A DNA stretch of 64,000 nt from Nitrososphaeria archaeon (GTDB lineage: Archaea; Thermoproteota; Nitrososphaeria; Conexivisphaerales; DTJL01), in the NCBI GenBank assembly GCA_029775965.1, contig JARVJU010000001.1, positions 62,001 to 126,000 of the forward strand. The letters run 5' to 3'. Below the pieces are notes generated by a model that saw only the letters and a program-made list of their open reading frames with translations, made no database searches and was not told where the DNA came from. Both the position numbers and the translations under genes were made by a program. This document shows, piece after piece, positions 18,777-28,769 of the stretch (its first letter is position 1; every line of letters begins with the position of its first letter).

Positions 18777-19283
18777 ATGCTTAACGAGAATCAGGTCTAT
18801 CTTGCTTTAAAGCAATGGCTCCACAAAGAAGGTTGGCTGGTAGTTGGCGGTGAGCCTCCTGGCGGCACAAATGACATTCCTGTAGTTGAAATGAAGAACG
18901 CAACTCACACCATGAAAGGCAGTAAGGGTAGCAGAAAGATAGACCTAGTGGCTTTCCGAGACGGCTATTTTCTCCTCATTGAATGTAAGCCTTCCTTTTC
19001 CAAATCCGACGTTGATAAGCTGAATGAAGTCGTTAGCCAAAAGAAATGGCGAGCTGCGTTCGTGAGAGCAGTTACTGAGAAACGCATAGCCCAACGGCTT
19101 CTTTTGACATCAAAAGACCTCGCTCGGTACGTCGACCAGCCGCAACTTCTCATTAAAGCGGTCGGTTTCAGTCAATCCACCAAGAAGGGGCCAGAGGACT
19201 TCATCACCCTGTGCCTTACCAGAGAAAATGTCATTCCATATTTCGGGCGGAAAATCCCAGACGTGATAAGGAAGCTGTTTTGA
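18777..19283 (+). CDS. Putative PD-(D/E)XK nuclease
   Basis: GSRKIDLVAFRDGYFLLIECKPSFSKSDVDKL is a classical D-x(n)-ECK motif; starts 5 bp after the preceding gene. Confidence 0.68.
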   Translation: MLNENQVYLALKQWLHKEGWLVVGGEPPGGTNDIPVVEMKNATHTMKGSKGSRKIDLVAFRDGYFLLIECKPSFSKSDVDKLNEVVSQKKWRAAFVRAVTEKRIAQRLLLTSKDLARYVDQPQLLIKAVGFSQSTKKGPEDFITLCLTRENVIPYFGRKIPDVIRKLF

Positions 19284-19291
19284 ATCTGTCA

Positions 19292-20455
19292 TCAACTTTT
19301 CCTGAATATAAGGATATGTTCTGCTTTCATCTTTCCCATAGTCATCTTGTATTTACCCCTTGTTATCTGCTTTAGAAATCTGAACCCCACGTCCTCCCCT
19401 ATTTTCCTCATCTCTTCATCTAGGCGCCATATCCTCCCTCGATAAAGAGGGTTACCAATAACAACACAACAATACCTGCCAGATACGAGGACACGATACA
19501 TCTCTCTGAATGAAAGAGACATATCCCTGTAGAATCTCTCCACAGTGTCATCTCTGGATCTTTGTCCACCTATAAGAGCTGAATCTAGCTTATGTGGCTC
19601 AAAACCAAGCCACCATAGCGAAAGTTTCTGATATTCAGCGTATGGAACAGCTGCAATGTAAGGTGGGTGTGTGCAAATCATGTCTATGGACTCATCATTT
19701 AGCGCCAATCTCCTTGAGTCACCAACTGCAACCTCGGTCCTAGCGTCGGAAGCCTGTTTCTGAAAATCTGACATCCTCTGAATCATGTCCTCAACCTTGC
19801 TTTTGAATTTCTCAAACACCCTATTCTTGGGAGGGGGGCTCTTCGCTACCATAAGATTGCCGAAGCCGCTTGCTGCATTAGATACACTACGCAGGATACT
19901 GGAAAAACCGACGAGGAAGAAGTCTCGAAGATCGAGGCTTTGGATACCATCAATGTGCCGCTTGATGGTTAAGAGTTCACGGGTGACGTTAGGTTGAAAC
20001 CAAACCTTTATCCTCTCCATGTTAGGCTGAGAATCCTGAGAAGCGTCTAACCGCCTCAATACCTCCTCAGAGTAGAGTGTGATTTTAGGGATGCCTCTTA
20101 TCAAACTAATCTCGGCTTCGATTCCTTCGAATAACCGAGAAGTCTCCCTTTGGAGCAAGTGAGGATCTAGTGGCTTACTCTTTACCTTTGAAATTAGACA
20201 GGCGAGAGGATTGATGTCAATACCAATTCCAACTCTTCCGAGGAGTTCGGTTTCCACAAGTGTGGTCCCACTTCCCACAAAGCAATCAAGAATGGTGTCA
20301 CCTTCTTGAGAAAACGCCGGAATCAGATTCCTCGGTATCTGCGGGATGTATTTTGAGGAATACGGGTGGAAGTCGTGTGTAAGGTATCTGGTGTCCTCTT
20401 TTTCACATTCCCAATCTAACCTATCTAAGTCCTCAAAAGACAATCGTAAGGTCAT
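19292..20455 (-). CDS. SAM-dependent DNA methyltransferase (motif I before motif IV)
   Basis: DTILDCFVGSGTTLVETELLGRVGIGIDINPLAC; DMICTHPPYIAAVPYAEYQKLSLWWLG. Confidence 0.83.
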   Translation of the reverse strand: MTLRLSFEDLDRLDWECEKEDTRYLTHDFHPYSSKYIPQIPRNLIPAFSQEGDTILDCFVGSGTTLVETELLGRVGIGIDINPLACLISKVKSKPLDPHLLQRETSRLFEGIEAEISLIRGIPKITLYSEEVLRRLDASQDSQPNMERIKVWFQPNVTRELLTIKRHIDGIQSLDLRDFFLVGFSSILRSVSNAASGFGNLMVAKSPPPKNRVFEKFKSKVEDMIQRMSDFQKQASDARTEVAVGDSRRLALNDESIDMICTHPPYIAAVPYAEYQKLSLWWLGFEPHKLDSALIGGQRSRDDTVERFYRDMSLSFREMYRVLVSGRYCCVVIGNPLYRGRIWRLDEEMRKIGEDVGFRFLKQITRGKYKMTMGKMKAEHILIFRKS

Positions 20456-21282
20456 ACATTAGGCACCTTAGCTTCCTGAGGAACCTTCACATTCATCTCA
20501 TACGAGTGATGCATACCTAGTTCCTGCTTCCCCCACTCTACTTTTTTCTTGATAAGGGGAAGATACTGGGAGTTAATCTCGTAGAGCACGCAATTCCTGT
20601 TCAGATCACGAGCAGCTTTCATTGTAGTTCCTGTTCCGCCAAATGGGTCGAGAACTGTTTCGCCTTCAACCGTGTATAGTCTTATGATGCGCTTAGGCAG
20701 TTCCTCCGGGAAAGGTGCGGGGTGGCCTTTGGTCCTTGAGACAGGCATTTCCCAAACACTCCAGCCAACTTTCTTTATGAAGTCCTCCGGTAACCTATCT
20801 CTTTCGGTCAGGCGCAGTAGCAGTTCACCTGGTTTCTGGAATATGAGGATGTATTCGTGCATGATGTTTGCGTTAAAGTGGCATGGATATGGGAATCTCT
20901 TAAGGAACTTTGTAACTCCTCTCTGCCATAATCCTTGTGTTCCTTTCGGCTTGACCCAGATAATTTCTTTCTTGAATATGAATCCGAGCTTCCTCATGAG
21001 ATAGACCACATCTGCAGGAATCGACTCCATACCGTCGTTGGATACCGCTGTGCCGACGTTCAGGCACACGAATCTGCCAGGGCGAATTACACGTTTCACT
21101 TCAACGAGAACATCCCTAATGTTCTGTAGGTACTGGGCGTAAGCGTGGACCATATCAACGCCCTTGTCCCCGTATTCTTTAAGGTTCCAATAAGGAGGGG
21201 AGGTTACGACAAGGTCAACTGACTGGTCTGCCACCTCATCCATATGCCTTGAGTCACCTATGACTAGGAGTTGTCGGGTCAT
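20452..21282 (-). CDS. Site-specific DNA methyltransferase, beta-class (N4-C or N6-A)
   Basis: DLVVTSPPYWNLKEYG near the N-terminus; GETVLDPFGGTGTTMKAARDLNRNCVLYEI near the C-terminus. Confidence 0.9.
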   Translation of the reverse strand: MTRQLLVIGDSRHMDEVADQSVDLVVTSPPYWNLKEYGDKGVDMVHAYAQYLQNIRDVLVEVKRVIRPGRFVCLNVGTAVSNDGMESIPADVVYLMRKLGFIFKKEIIWVKPKGTQGLWQRGVTKFLKRFPYPCHFNANIMHEYILIFQKPGELLLRLTERDRLPEDFIKKVGWSVWEMPVSRTKGHPAPFPEELPKRIIRLYTVEGETVLDPFGGTGTTMKAARDLNRNCVLYEINSQYLPLIKKKVEWGKQELGMHHSYEMNVKVPQEAKVPNV

Positions 21283-21494
21283 CTCATACCCTCCGCAAGA
21301 GAATAGGTTCTGGCGGATCCTACTTTACGTGACTTGAGAAGTCCTTTGTCCTCTAAAGCCTGCAAGTAGCCCGCAAGATATACTCTATTGATTCCTACCT
21401 TCCCCGCAAGCTCGCTGACTGACTGTCCTGGCTCCTTACTAAGGGTGTTGGCTATCCGATCCGAAAGCTTGTCCGCCTTACCTCCTTTCCGCAA
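21279..21494 (-). CDS. Small winged-HTH protein, possible R-M controller
   Basis: LSDRIANTLSKEPGQSVSELAGKVGINRVYLAGYLQALEDKGLLKSRKVGSARTYSL; ATGA overlap with the methyltransferase start. Confidence 0.7.
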   Translation of the reverse strand: MRKGGKADKLSDRIANTLSKEPGQSVSELAGKVGINRVYLAGYLQALEDKGLLKSRKVGSARTYSLAEGMR

Positions 21495-21689
21495 CGTCTG
21501 TTTACCATTCTGTTATCAAATCTGTTGGCATATATAAAGCCTTCGTCTACCAAATTTCTTCCCCCAGCGGAGTGTCATCACGCACTTGCGCTATCTGATA
21601 CAGACAAGGACACTATCCCATAAGGCGTGAAAACATCTTTAAACAAAACGTAAAGAGCATAGGTGGACTGATAGACCTTGGAAGAAGGT

Positions 21690-21910
21690 AAGGTAGCGGT
21701 GATCTACTCTCTTCAAGGGTAAGGATGTCTTCTGCAAATATGTAGGCAGAGGAACGTCAAGAATCAACAAAGTAAACTCCTTTTCTATGCATCAGGCGGT
21801 CACTCGCAAGTATTAGGCGAAGCAATTATCCAGACAATAGAGTTCCTTACGCCTCAAGAAAGCGTCAAAAAATACGAGAAACGCCTATTCATCACCAGTA
21901 CCTAGGAATG
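21690..21910 (+). pseudogene. Degenerate PUA-like (DUF365-like) domain fragment
   Basis: Two frames: VIYSL...KDVFCKYVGRGTSRINK and LLFYASGGHSQVLGEAIIQTIEFLTPQESVKKYEKRLFIT. Confidence 0.45.
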
Positions 21911-22108
21911 TGGCTAGATAGGAATGTGTCTTTAGTATCTAGCCCATTTTGTTTGATATTGGTTGCCTGAAGGGTCTGCGCAGACCCTTCAGGGATGATA
22001 AGTCCCTCATTTGTTAGGATGGCGCACATGCAAGGTGCGTCAAAGGAAGCCTTTGAGAAGGCTGCCCAAATAACGTGCAGCAAGGTGTCAATCCCTTGCT
22101 CCGATAGG

Positions 22109-22973
22109 TACAACTCTCTCTACGACAAGAGGGACCTCCATCTCTCAGGCTTGCTACGTCAGAATCTTCATCCATAGACCCATGCTTGGCAATGTCAAAA
22201 GACTAACAGTCAAGCGTGAAGCAGATGAATGGTACGCCATCTTCATCACTGAGAGAGAAGTTCCACATAAGATGCAAATCAAAGAGATACCTCTCGAGAG
22301 AGTAAGGAGCGCAGACCTTGGCCTTGAGAAGTTCGCTACTTTCGATGATTCAACATCCATAGCGTATCCAGCTTTCTTAAGATTATCAGAGAAGAAGATA
22401 AGGCACTTACAGCGCTGGTTCAGTCATAAGCACAATGGTTCGAGGCGCAGCCGTGAGCTGGGCAAAAGGCTTGCAAAGCTTCATCTCCATGTTAACAGGC
22501 AGAGGGAGGACTTCCAGAACAAACTCATTAACAAAATATTCAAAGAGAACGATGCTCTAATTCTGGAGAGATTGAACACCTCTGCAATGCTGCATAACCA
22601 TTCCATTGCTAAATCTATTTCAGACGCTTCCTGGGGTAAGTTCGCAAGAAAGGCAATCTTCAAGGCAGAATCTCTTGGCAAGCAAGTGATCTTCTTGGAC
22701 CCATGGCACTACACAGTTCTGCCACAGATGCCTCCATTGGGTACCGAAGGACCTCTCTGAGAGAGAACATGTCTGCTCTAACTGTAGTGAACAACTAGCA
22801 AGAGACATGAACTCAGCTCTTCTCCTCAAAAGGCTTGGCATCCAAAGCAGCTTGGCCCAGGACGGGGGCTCGTCACCCGCAGAGCGAGGACCTCTGCCCT
22901 CCCTAAGGGGTTTGGTAAGCCCGAGCGCTGAAGCGGGAAGCCATAGGTTAAAACCGGTGGAGGACGTCACGTG
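22109..22973 (+). pseudogene. TnpB (IS605 OrfB) C-terminal fragment, frameshifted
   Basis: MLGNVKRLTVKREADEWYAIFITEREV, SADLGLEKFATFDDSTSIAYPAFLR, ALILERLNTSAML, frameshift, then HVCSNCSEQLARDMNSALLLKRLG (Zn finger remnant and RuvC motif). Confidence 0.87.
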
Positions 22974-23157
22974 AACCTGATGACTTTCTCCTGTAGATTC
23001 ACATATGTTCATAGAAGGCTTCAATACCACTTGTTCATCAATGAAGATGAGCTATGTCTCTACATAGATATATGCAACAAAAACTTCCAAAAAGTATCAG
23101 CAATTCTATTCTTCTTAAAGATCTGCCAATACAACAGCACCGAAAGATTATAACTCC

Positions 23158-24321
23158 ATGTATTTGATCCTTGTTACAGCAGAGGAAGAATATCAGATCA
23201 TGCAGAAACAGTCACCACAAAATCATATTTCTATACTGATACCTGTTTTAAGGGGAGCTGAAGGTCTAGATGCAATTCTTTCCAGACTCATTTCCTATGC
23301 TTACCCTTACAAACAGATAATTGTTGCAATAGACTGTCCAGATAATAAATCATTAGTCACTATGAAGAAGTTCAAAGATGATGTTATCTTTGATGTATCA
23401 GAATCAAGAAGAGGAAAGGTAAAAGCATTACAGGCAGCTCTGTCACATGCCACAGGGGAAGTTTATCTTTTTTTAGATTCAGACGTTGCTTTGCCAGAGT
23501 ACGATATCCTTGCTAAAGTTGAACATGAAATAAGAGATGTCGAAATGATAGAACCAAAGAAGATTATAGTTCAGAAAAGTTTCATTTCGAAAATTGTCTA
23601 CTATGAATACATAGGGATAGGAATATCTGATTCTATAATAAGCAGGAAGATGGGAAGAGCACTAGGAATAAACGGTGCTGCGTTTGCCATAAAGAGCTCC
23701 GCCTTCATCAGAATGGGTGGTTTCAGAAATGAAGTCTCAGAAGATCTGGATCTTGCGCTTCGAAGCTTTATGTCTGGTGTTTCGTTCAAATACTGTGATA
23801 GCATTGAAATTTATACAGAGGCACCGTCTAACCTGAAAGGTTGGTTGAAGCAAAGAAAGAGATGGGCTTATGGTACAGCGCTCTGGCTAAAGAAGAACAG
23901 AAGCTTACTTTTCCACATTATACGATCAAAGCCTAGTGTTGTACTCCCTTCTCTTCTGATAATATTCCCGTCAATTGTTACAGCGCTTATAATGCTGGGT
24001 TTCAGAAGGATAGCTCCTTATGAAGCATTAATATTTCTTCTCTTCTCCCTTCCTTCAAGGGCATTCCCTTTGATCGTGGTGCCCTTTCTCCCTCTGCCTG
24101 CAGTATCAATCGCTTTTATATCATTCCTAGCACTATTGGCTGGAGCAGTGCCATACTCTCTTCTTTATTTTCTCTATGCTAAAAAGCTTGGATTCAGTTT
24201 CTCCTTGCTCTGGTTTCTTATCTATTATCTATTTTACTCTCCTCTTTGGCTACTAGTTATGATCTGGGGGATAGCTAAAGTGATTCAAGGCAAGGAAATA
24301 GAAATAGACTGGAGAGCTTAG
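23158..24321 (+). CDS. Membrane glycosyltransferase family 2
   Basis: HISILIPVLRGAEGLDAIL, LFLDSDVALPE, EDLDLALRSF, KQRKRWAYGTALW (Q/RxxRW); C-terminal TM helices. Confidence 0.88.
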   Translation: MYLILVTAEEEYQIMQKQSPQNHISILIPVLRGAEGLDAILSRLISYAYPYKQIIVAIDCPDNKSLVTMKKFKDDVIFDVSESRRGKVKALQAALSHATGEVYLFLDSDVALPEYDILAKVEHEIRDVEMIEPKKIIVQKSFISKIVYYEYIGIGISDSIISRKMGRALGINGAAFAIKSSAFIRMGGFRNEVSEDLDLALRSFMSGVSFKYCDSIEIYTEAPSNLKGWLKQRKRWAYGTALWLKKNRSLLFHIIRSKPSVVLPSLLIIFPSIVTALIMLGFRRIAPYEALIFLLFSLPSRAFPLIVVPFLPLPAVSIAFISFLALLAGAVPYSLLYFLYAKKLGFSFSLLWFLIYYLFYSPLWLLVMIWGIAKVIQGKEIEIDWRA

Positions 24322-24516
24322 CTTGATTAATGAATTGCTTTGCCCTAAAAAAGGTTTCAGAATCAATAACAGAGCTTGCTGAATAGAATATATCTTTTGT
24401 TTGTACATATGTTCAGGGTTGCTGCTCATTCGTTGCGTAGCCACATAAGAAGACTCCAAGTTAGAATTAGAAAAAAAGAAATAGTTTAAATTCATCTATG
24501 TAGAAGTGCAGGTAAG

Positions 24517-25494
24517 GTGGGTCTTATGGCATACGGACTATGGAGACTAAGGTTGAGTATGCTGGGTACATTAGCGCTTGTCATAGGAGTATCTTCATTG
24601 ATAATTTCAGTATTGCTTTCCCTTATTGGAGCTTTTAGTATACTTACAATGCTTTCCATTGTCATTCTTTTCAGCATTGTGCAATGGTTAATAGCTCCAT
24701 ACATGATAAATTTCATGTACAAGGTTAAGGAGGTACCGTATGAACAGTCTCCAAAGCTGCATACAATGGTAGAAGAGGTGGCAAAAAGCGCAAATCTACC
24801 TAAACCCAAGGTTATGTACTCTCCAATAAAAGTACCAAACGCATTCGCCTATGGCTCTCCTTTAGGCGGAAGCAGGGTTTGCATCACTCAAGGTTTACTG
24901 GACAATCTAAATGAAGATGAGATTAAGGCTGTTCTGGGTCATGAACTGGGACATCTTAAGCACAAAGATGTTCAGATAATGATGTTTGTATCAGTTCTGC
25001 CTACGCTGTTCTACTGGTTGGGTTATTCTATGATGTGGAGTAGCATGTTCTCTGGAGGGAGGAACAGAAACGGAGGAAATTTGGTTCTGATAGGTCTCCT
25101 TTCACTTGCAGTCTACTTCGTGCTTAACCTGCTAGTATTAGCATTTAGCAGACAAAGAGAGCTTTATGCTGACAGGCACGGTGCCGAAGTCGTTGAGAAT
25201 GGAGCAAAGAGGCTTTCCATGGCTCTTGCAAAGCTCGATGCTTATGCACATGGCATGAAGAGAATCAATCCATCTTCTGCTAAAGTGTCAGGCTTCAAGA
25301 GTATGCTTATAATGGACCCCGATTCCACTTCAGGTATTAATCCCCGCAACCTCGATGATGATTCTTTGCTTCAGAACATAGCATCAAGAAAGATCTCTAC
25401 AGGGGAAAGAATCCTAGGTCTTTTTTCGACACATCCAAACACAGTGACAAGAATAAAGATTCTGCTATCGATTGCTAAAGCTAATGAGTATTAA
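24517..25494 (+). CDS. htpX: M48 zinc metalloprotease HtpX
   Basis: VLGHELGHLKHKDVQ (HExxH); PNAFAYGSPLGGSRVCITQGLL; LYADRHGAEV; N-terminal TMs. Confidence 0.93.
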   Translation: MGLMAYGLWRLRLSMLGTLALVIGVSSLIISVLLSLIGAFSILTMLSIVILFSIVQWLIAPYMINFMYKVKEVPYEQSPKLHTMVEEVAKSANLPKPKVMYSPIKVPNAFAYGSPLGGSRVCITQGLLDNLNEDEIKAVLGHELGHLKHKDVQIMMFVSVLPTLFYWLGYSMMWSSMFSGGRNRNGGNLVLIGLLSLAVYFVLNLLVLAFSRQRELYADRHGAEVVENGAKRLSMALAKLDAYAHGMKRINPSSAKVSGFKSMLIMDPDSTSGINPRNLDDDSLLQNIASRKISTGERILGLFSTHPNTVTRIKILLSIAKANEY

Positions 25495-25562
25495 TTTTTT
25501 TACAGCCATAAGATTTTAATAATCACCCCATTTGGCGATTTTTACCAGGAATATGATGTGTT

Positions 25563-27008
25563 TTGTCAGCCGAGGGGGAGCCGAAGCCAGCGTCTGGTCT
25601 TGGCGAAGAGACATACGGCCTGAAAAGAGAGATAGGCGTCCTAGGCTCATTCAGCATGGGTTATGCAGACGTTGGGGCTGACGTATACGTAGCTCTCGGA
25701 ATACTGGCGCTTTATGCTCAGTCTGCTGCTCCTCTTGCAATTCTTATAGCATCAATAACCTACATAAGCACTGGCCTAACCTATGCAGAACTTGCCTCAA
25801 AATATCCTGTTGCTGGAGGAGGTAACTTTTATGCAAACAAAGTATTCGGACCTATCCATGGATTTCTTGCAGGATGGGGGCTGATGCTTGACTATACAGT
25901 AGATATAGCCCTGTTCGCTCTTGCCTCATCCGGCTATGTGGGAGCTGTGGTTAAGGCGTTTTTCAACAGTAATTTTGTATTACAGGAACCTTACTATGCT
26001 CTTATTGCAATTGCTATAATACTTAGCCTTCTTTTCCTGAACATCAAGGGAATCAGCTATTCCTCAAGACTCAACATAGCAGTGGTTATAGTGAATTTGG
26101 GTACAGTAGCTCTTCTAGCAGCACTTGGATTTTATGTTGTGATTACCAGAGGTCTCTTTTCAACATGGACTACTCAGTTGCTGACAGACTTTCCAAGCCA
26201 GGGAAACTTTGCTTATGGTGTAACTCTAGCGATGGCATCTTTTATAGGAATAGAATCAATATCTCAAGCTGCAGAGGAAACCAAGGTACCATCGAAAGTT
26301 ATACCCAAATCTACAAAGCTTTCCATAATAGCTGTTCTTGTAATAGCTATATCTCTGTCTTTTCTCTCTGTCAGCGTCCTCCCATGGCAGGTAGTTGCCG
26401 GCGGTGCACAAGACCCTCTTTTCTTCTTGGCTAGAGCCATGCCTGGCATAGGTGCATTTTTTGCAATATGGATAGCATTCATGGGTATATGGATATCTTT
26501 GGTTTCTACGAACACAGGGGTGATAGGTGTCTCAAGGGTAACTTTCTCAATGGGGAGGCTGAACCTTATGCCTCATTCCTTCTCAAGGTTGCATAAAAAA
26601 TATCGAACACCCTATGTTACAATATCCATCTTTTCACTTGCTGCCATGTCGATAATAATGCTGAACATTTTTTCTCCAAGCTCTGTGCTCTTGAATTTAG
26701 TAGCATCTCTTTACAACTTCGGAGCTCTTGTGGCTTATATGTACGTCAATCTTTCTGCCATCGCTCTGAGGTTCAGAAACGATCAAAATGAAGTGTATAG
26801 ATCACCAATCAATTTTACTATAACAGTAAAAGGCAAAAAGGTAAAACTATCAGTCATTCCTTTTCTAGGTTTTATTTCATGTTTTGTTCTATGGTCTATA
26901 TTGATTATTTCGCATCCTCTTGGCAGGATAGTAGGTCTTGTTTGGTTCACCTTTGGGGTAATGCTATACTTTGCTTACAGGCGTAAGCGGAGATTACCTA
27001 TCACTTGA
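25563..27008 (+). CDS. APC-family amino acid permease
   Basis: LTYAELASKYPVAGGGNFYANKVFG; FIGIESISQAAEETKVPSKVIPKS; 12 TM pattern. Confidence 0.88.
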   Translation: MSAEGEPKPASGLGEETYGLKREIGVLGSFSMGYADVGADVYVALGILALYAQSAAPLAILIASITYISTGLTYAELASKYPVAGGGNFYANKVFGPIHGFLAGWGLMLDYTVDIALFALASSGYVGAVVKAFFNSNFVLQEPYYALIAIAIILSLLFLNIKGISYSSRLNIAVVIVNLGTVALLAALGFYVVITRGLFSTWTTQLLTDFPSQGNFAYGVTLAMASFIGIESISQAAEETKVPSKVIPKSTKLSIIAVLVIAISLSFLSVSVLPWQVVAGGAQDPLFFLARAMPGIGAFFAIWIAFMGIWISLVSTNTGVIGVSRVTFSMGRLNLMPHSFSRLHKKYRTPYVTISIFSLAAMSIIMLNIFSPSSVLLNLVASLYNFGALVAYMYVNLSAIALRFRNDQNEVYRSPINFTITVKGKKVKLSVIPFLGFISCFVLWSILIISHPLGRIVGLVWFTFGVMLYFAYRRKRRLPIT

Positions 27009-27845
27009 CGAATAATTTACCAGCTGAAGCCCATCCTTTTTAGAGATTTGCTTGCTAGACTTTAAATGGGCATGAAAATATCTTATTCGTGCTTCGCGCA
27101 TCTTCGTTCTGCTTAATCATACAGCTGAGCATAGATGCATTATCAGAGCTTGCTGGAGCATCAACCATTCTCTGGAATACAGCTAGCCATGAAAGATGAA
27201 AAGCATTATCTGAGCATATGCAAATTTCTAGCTACTGCAGAATGCATTGCTTTGAAGACAGAGGAATTCTTAAAAAATGGCAAGTGCAAAGCTCGAGCAT
27301 CACTTAAGTTATATGAATCATAGAGAAGCTTCTTTGCTTTTATGATGCTAGGAAAGAAATGAAAACTTCATCAAACATAAAGAAAGATGATCAAGCAGCC
27401 TGACTGCTAAAGAGCAATGAGAAACTTATCAGATGCCTTTATGAGAAATGATTGATGAAATATGAATGAGAATCGTATCAGCCTTCAAAGAATCTCAGAA
27501 TTCATTGCAGCTGCACCAAGCTCTGGATAGGCAGGCAAGGAGGATTAGAAGTAGTCAGAGATGAAATCAATAAAAGTCATATACTCATATTCCATTCAGG
27601 GTTCAACAGCAAGCTATGCAAAAAAGCTCAAAGAAAGCTTCTCTGGATATAGGTATCTTCTCATGTCTGAAATTAGGTATTAGCTTTAGCAGTATAATCG
27701 CAAACATTTGCTCCTGAGGTGGAACTAAAATGAATTGCTATAAATCAAGCGAATCAAGGGCAGGAATCTACATGCTTTAGCTGAGAGAGCGTCAACAAAA
27801 GATTATTTATTCATATATCTGCTAATAGCTAAGGATAGAAGACAG

Positions 27846-28730
27846 ATGAATATTGACCCTAAATCAAACAAAGAATGGGGCTGGACGAACAACCCTATTC
27901 TTCTTCCACTAGCTTATGACAGGAGAGAGTGGAATGCAGCATATATAGCAGCGCACATGGCCGAATATTGTGGTGCTAGAATAATTCTTTTTCATGTCTC
28001 TGTGAAGAATGAGGTTATTGACCAGGAATTCAGGAACAGTGTTCTTCAATTGTTCAAGAGGTTAAACGTAGAGACAAGGGAGATAAATGCAGAGCTAGCT
28101 AAAGAATCTTTTGAAGCTATATCAAAAGCTATAGTTGATACAGCTGCCAGTGAGCAATGCCAGGCAATAATAATGGCTGCACACAAAGAGAGTTTTTTCA
28201 TACATATTCTTGGAAGAGTATCAGACAGAGTAGCTAGAAAGAGTCATATTAGAACAGTACTTGTCGAAACTCCGCTATCTGGAATAAGTGTTCACGAGGC
28301 TCTTAAGAAAGTAGTGGTATTGGTGAAGCCTGGCACTGACGGGAGCGAGGCATTCGTGCTTGCTGCAGCTCTTACCAGTCTTGCTACATCAAAGGATGCG
28401 GAACTTATCGCTGCCCAAGCTATATTGCTGCCTCAGACAGTCCCCTTAGACGAGGTAGAATTTTCTAAAGAGCTTCGACAGATAGAAAGGGACTTCGCAA
28501 ATTCTATAAGCATGGGTATAAAAAATCTCGGAAGACCATTCATTCCTCGTGTTCTTGCAGCCAGGGATCTTGGCAAGGACATTGGCGAGTTTATAAAGAC
28601 CGAGCAGGCTGACCTTGTTATACTAACCGGCAGGAGGTCGGGACAACTCTCTCATGTGTTTGGTAAGGATACAGAAGACATAGTTAGAAATTCTCCGTCT
28701 GTAGCTATAGTGGTCTTCGCGCCCAAGTAA
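27846..28730 (+). CDS. Universal stress protein, two Usp-like domains
   Basis: NPILLPLAYDRREWNAAYIAAHMAEYCGARIILFHV; second half ADLVILTGRRSGQLSHVFGKDTEDIVRNSPSVAIVVF. Confidence 0.8.
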   Translation: MNIDPKSNKEWGWTNNPILLPLAYDRREWNAAYIAAHMAEYCGARIILFHVSVKNEVIDQEFRNSVLQLFKRLNVETREINAELAKESFEAISKAIVDTAASEQCQAIIMAAHKESFFIHILGRVSDRVARKSHIRTVLVETPLSGISVHEALKKVVVLVKPGTDGSEAFVLAAALTSLATSKDAELIAAQAILLPQTVPLDEVEFSKELRQIERDFANSISMGIKNLGRPFIPRVLAARDLGKDIGEFIKTEQADLVILTGRRSGQLSHVFGKDTEDIVRNSPSVAIVVFAPK

Positions 28731-28769
28731 TTGTTTTACCAATCATCTTTTATATCCAAAAGCTATAAC

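Noticed and set aside
27380-27480. Possible C/D-box RNA in the large gap (several tgatga/ctga strings)
   Set aside because: Boxes are not in a consistent C-D'-C'-D order or spacing; needs a covariance scan.
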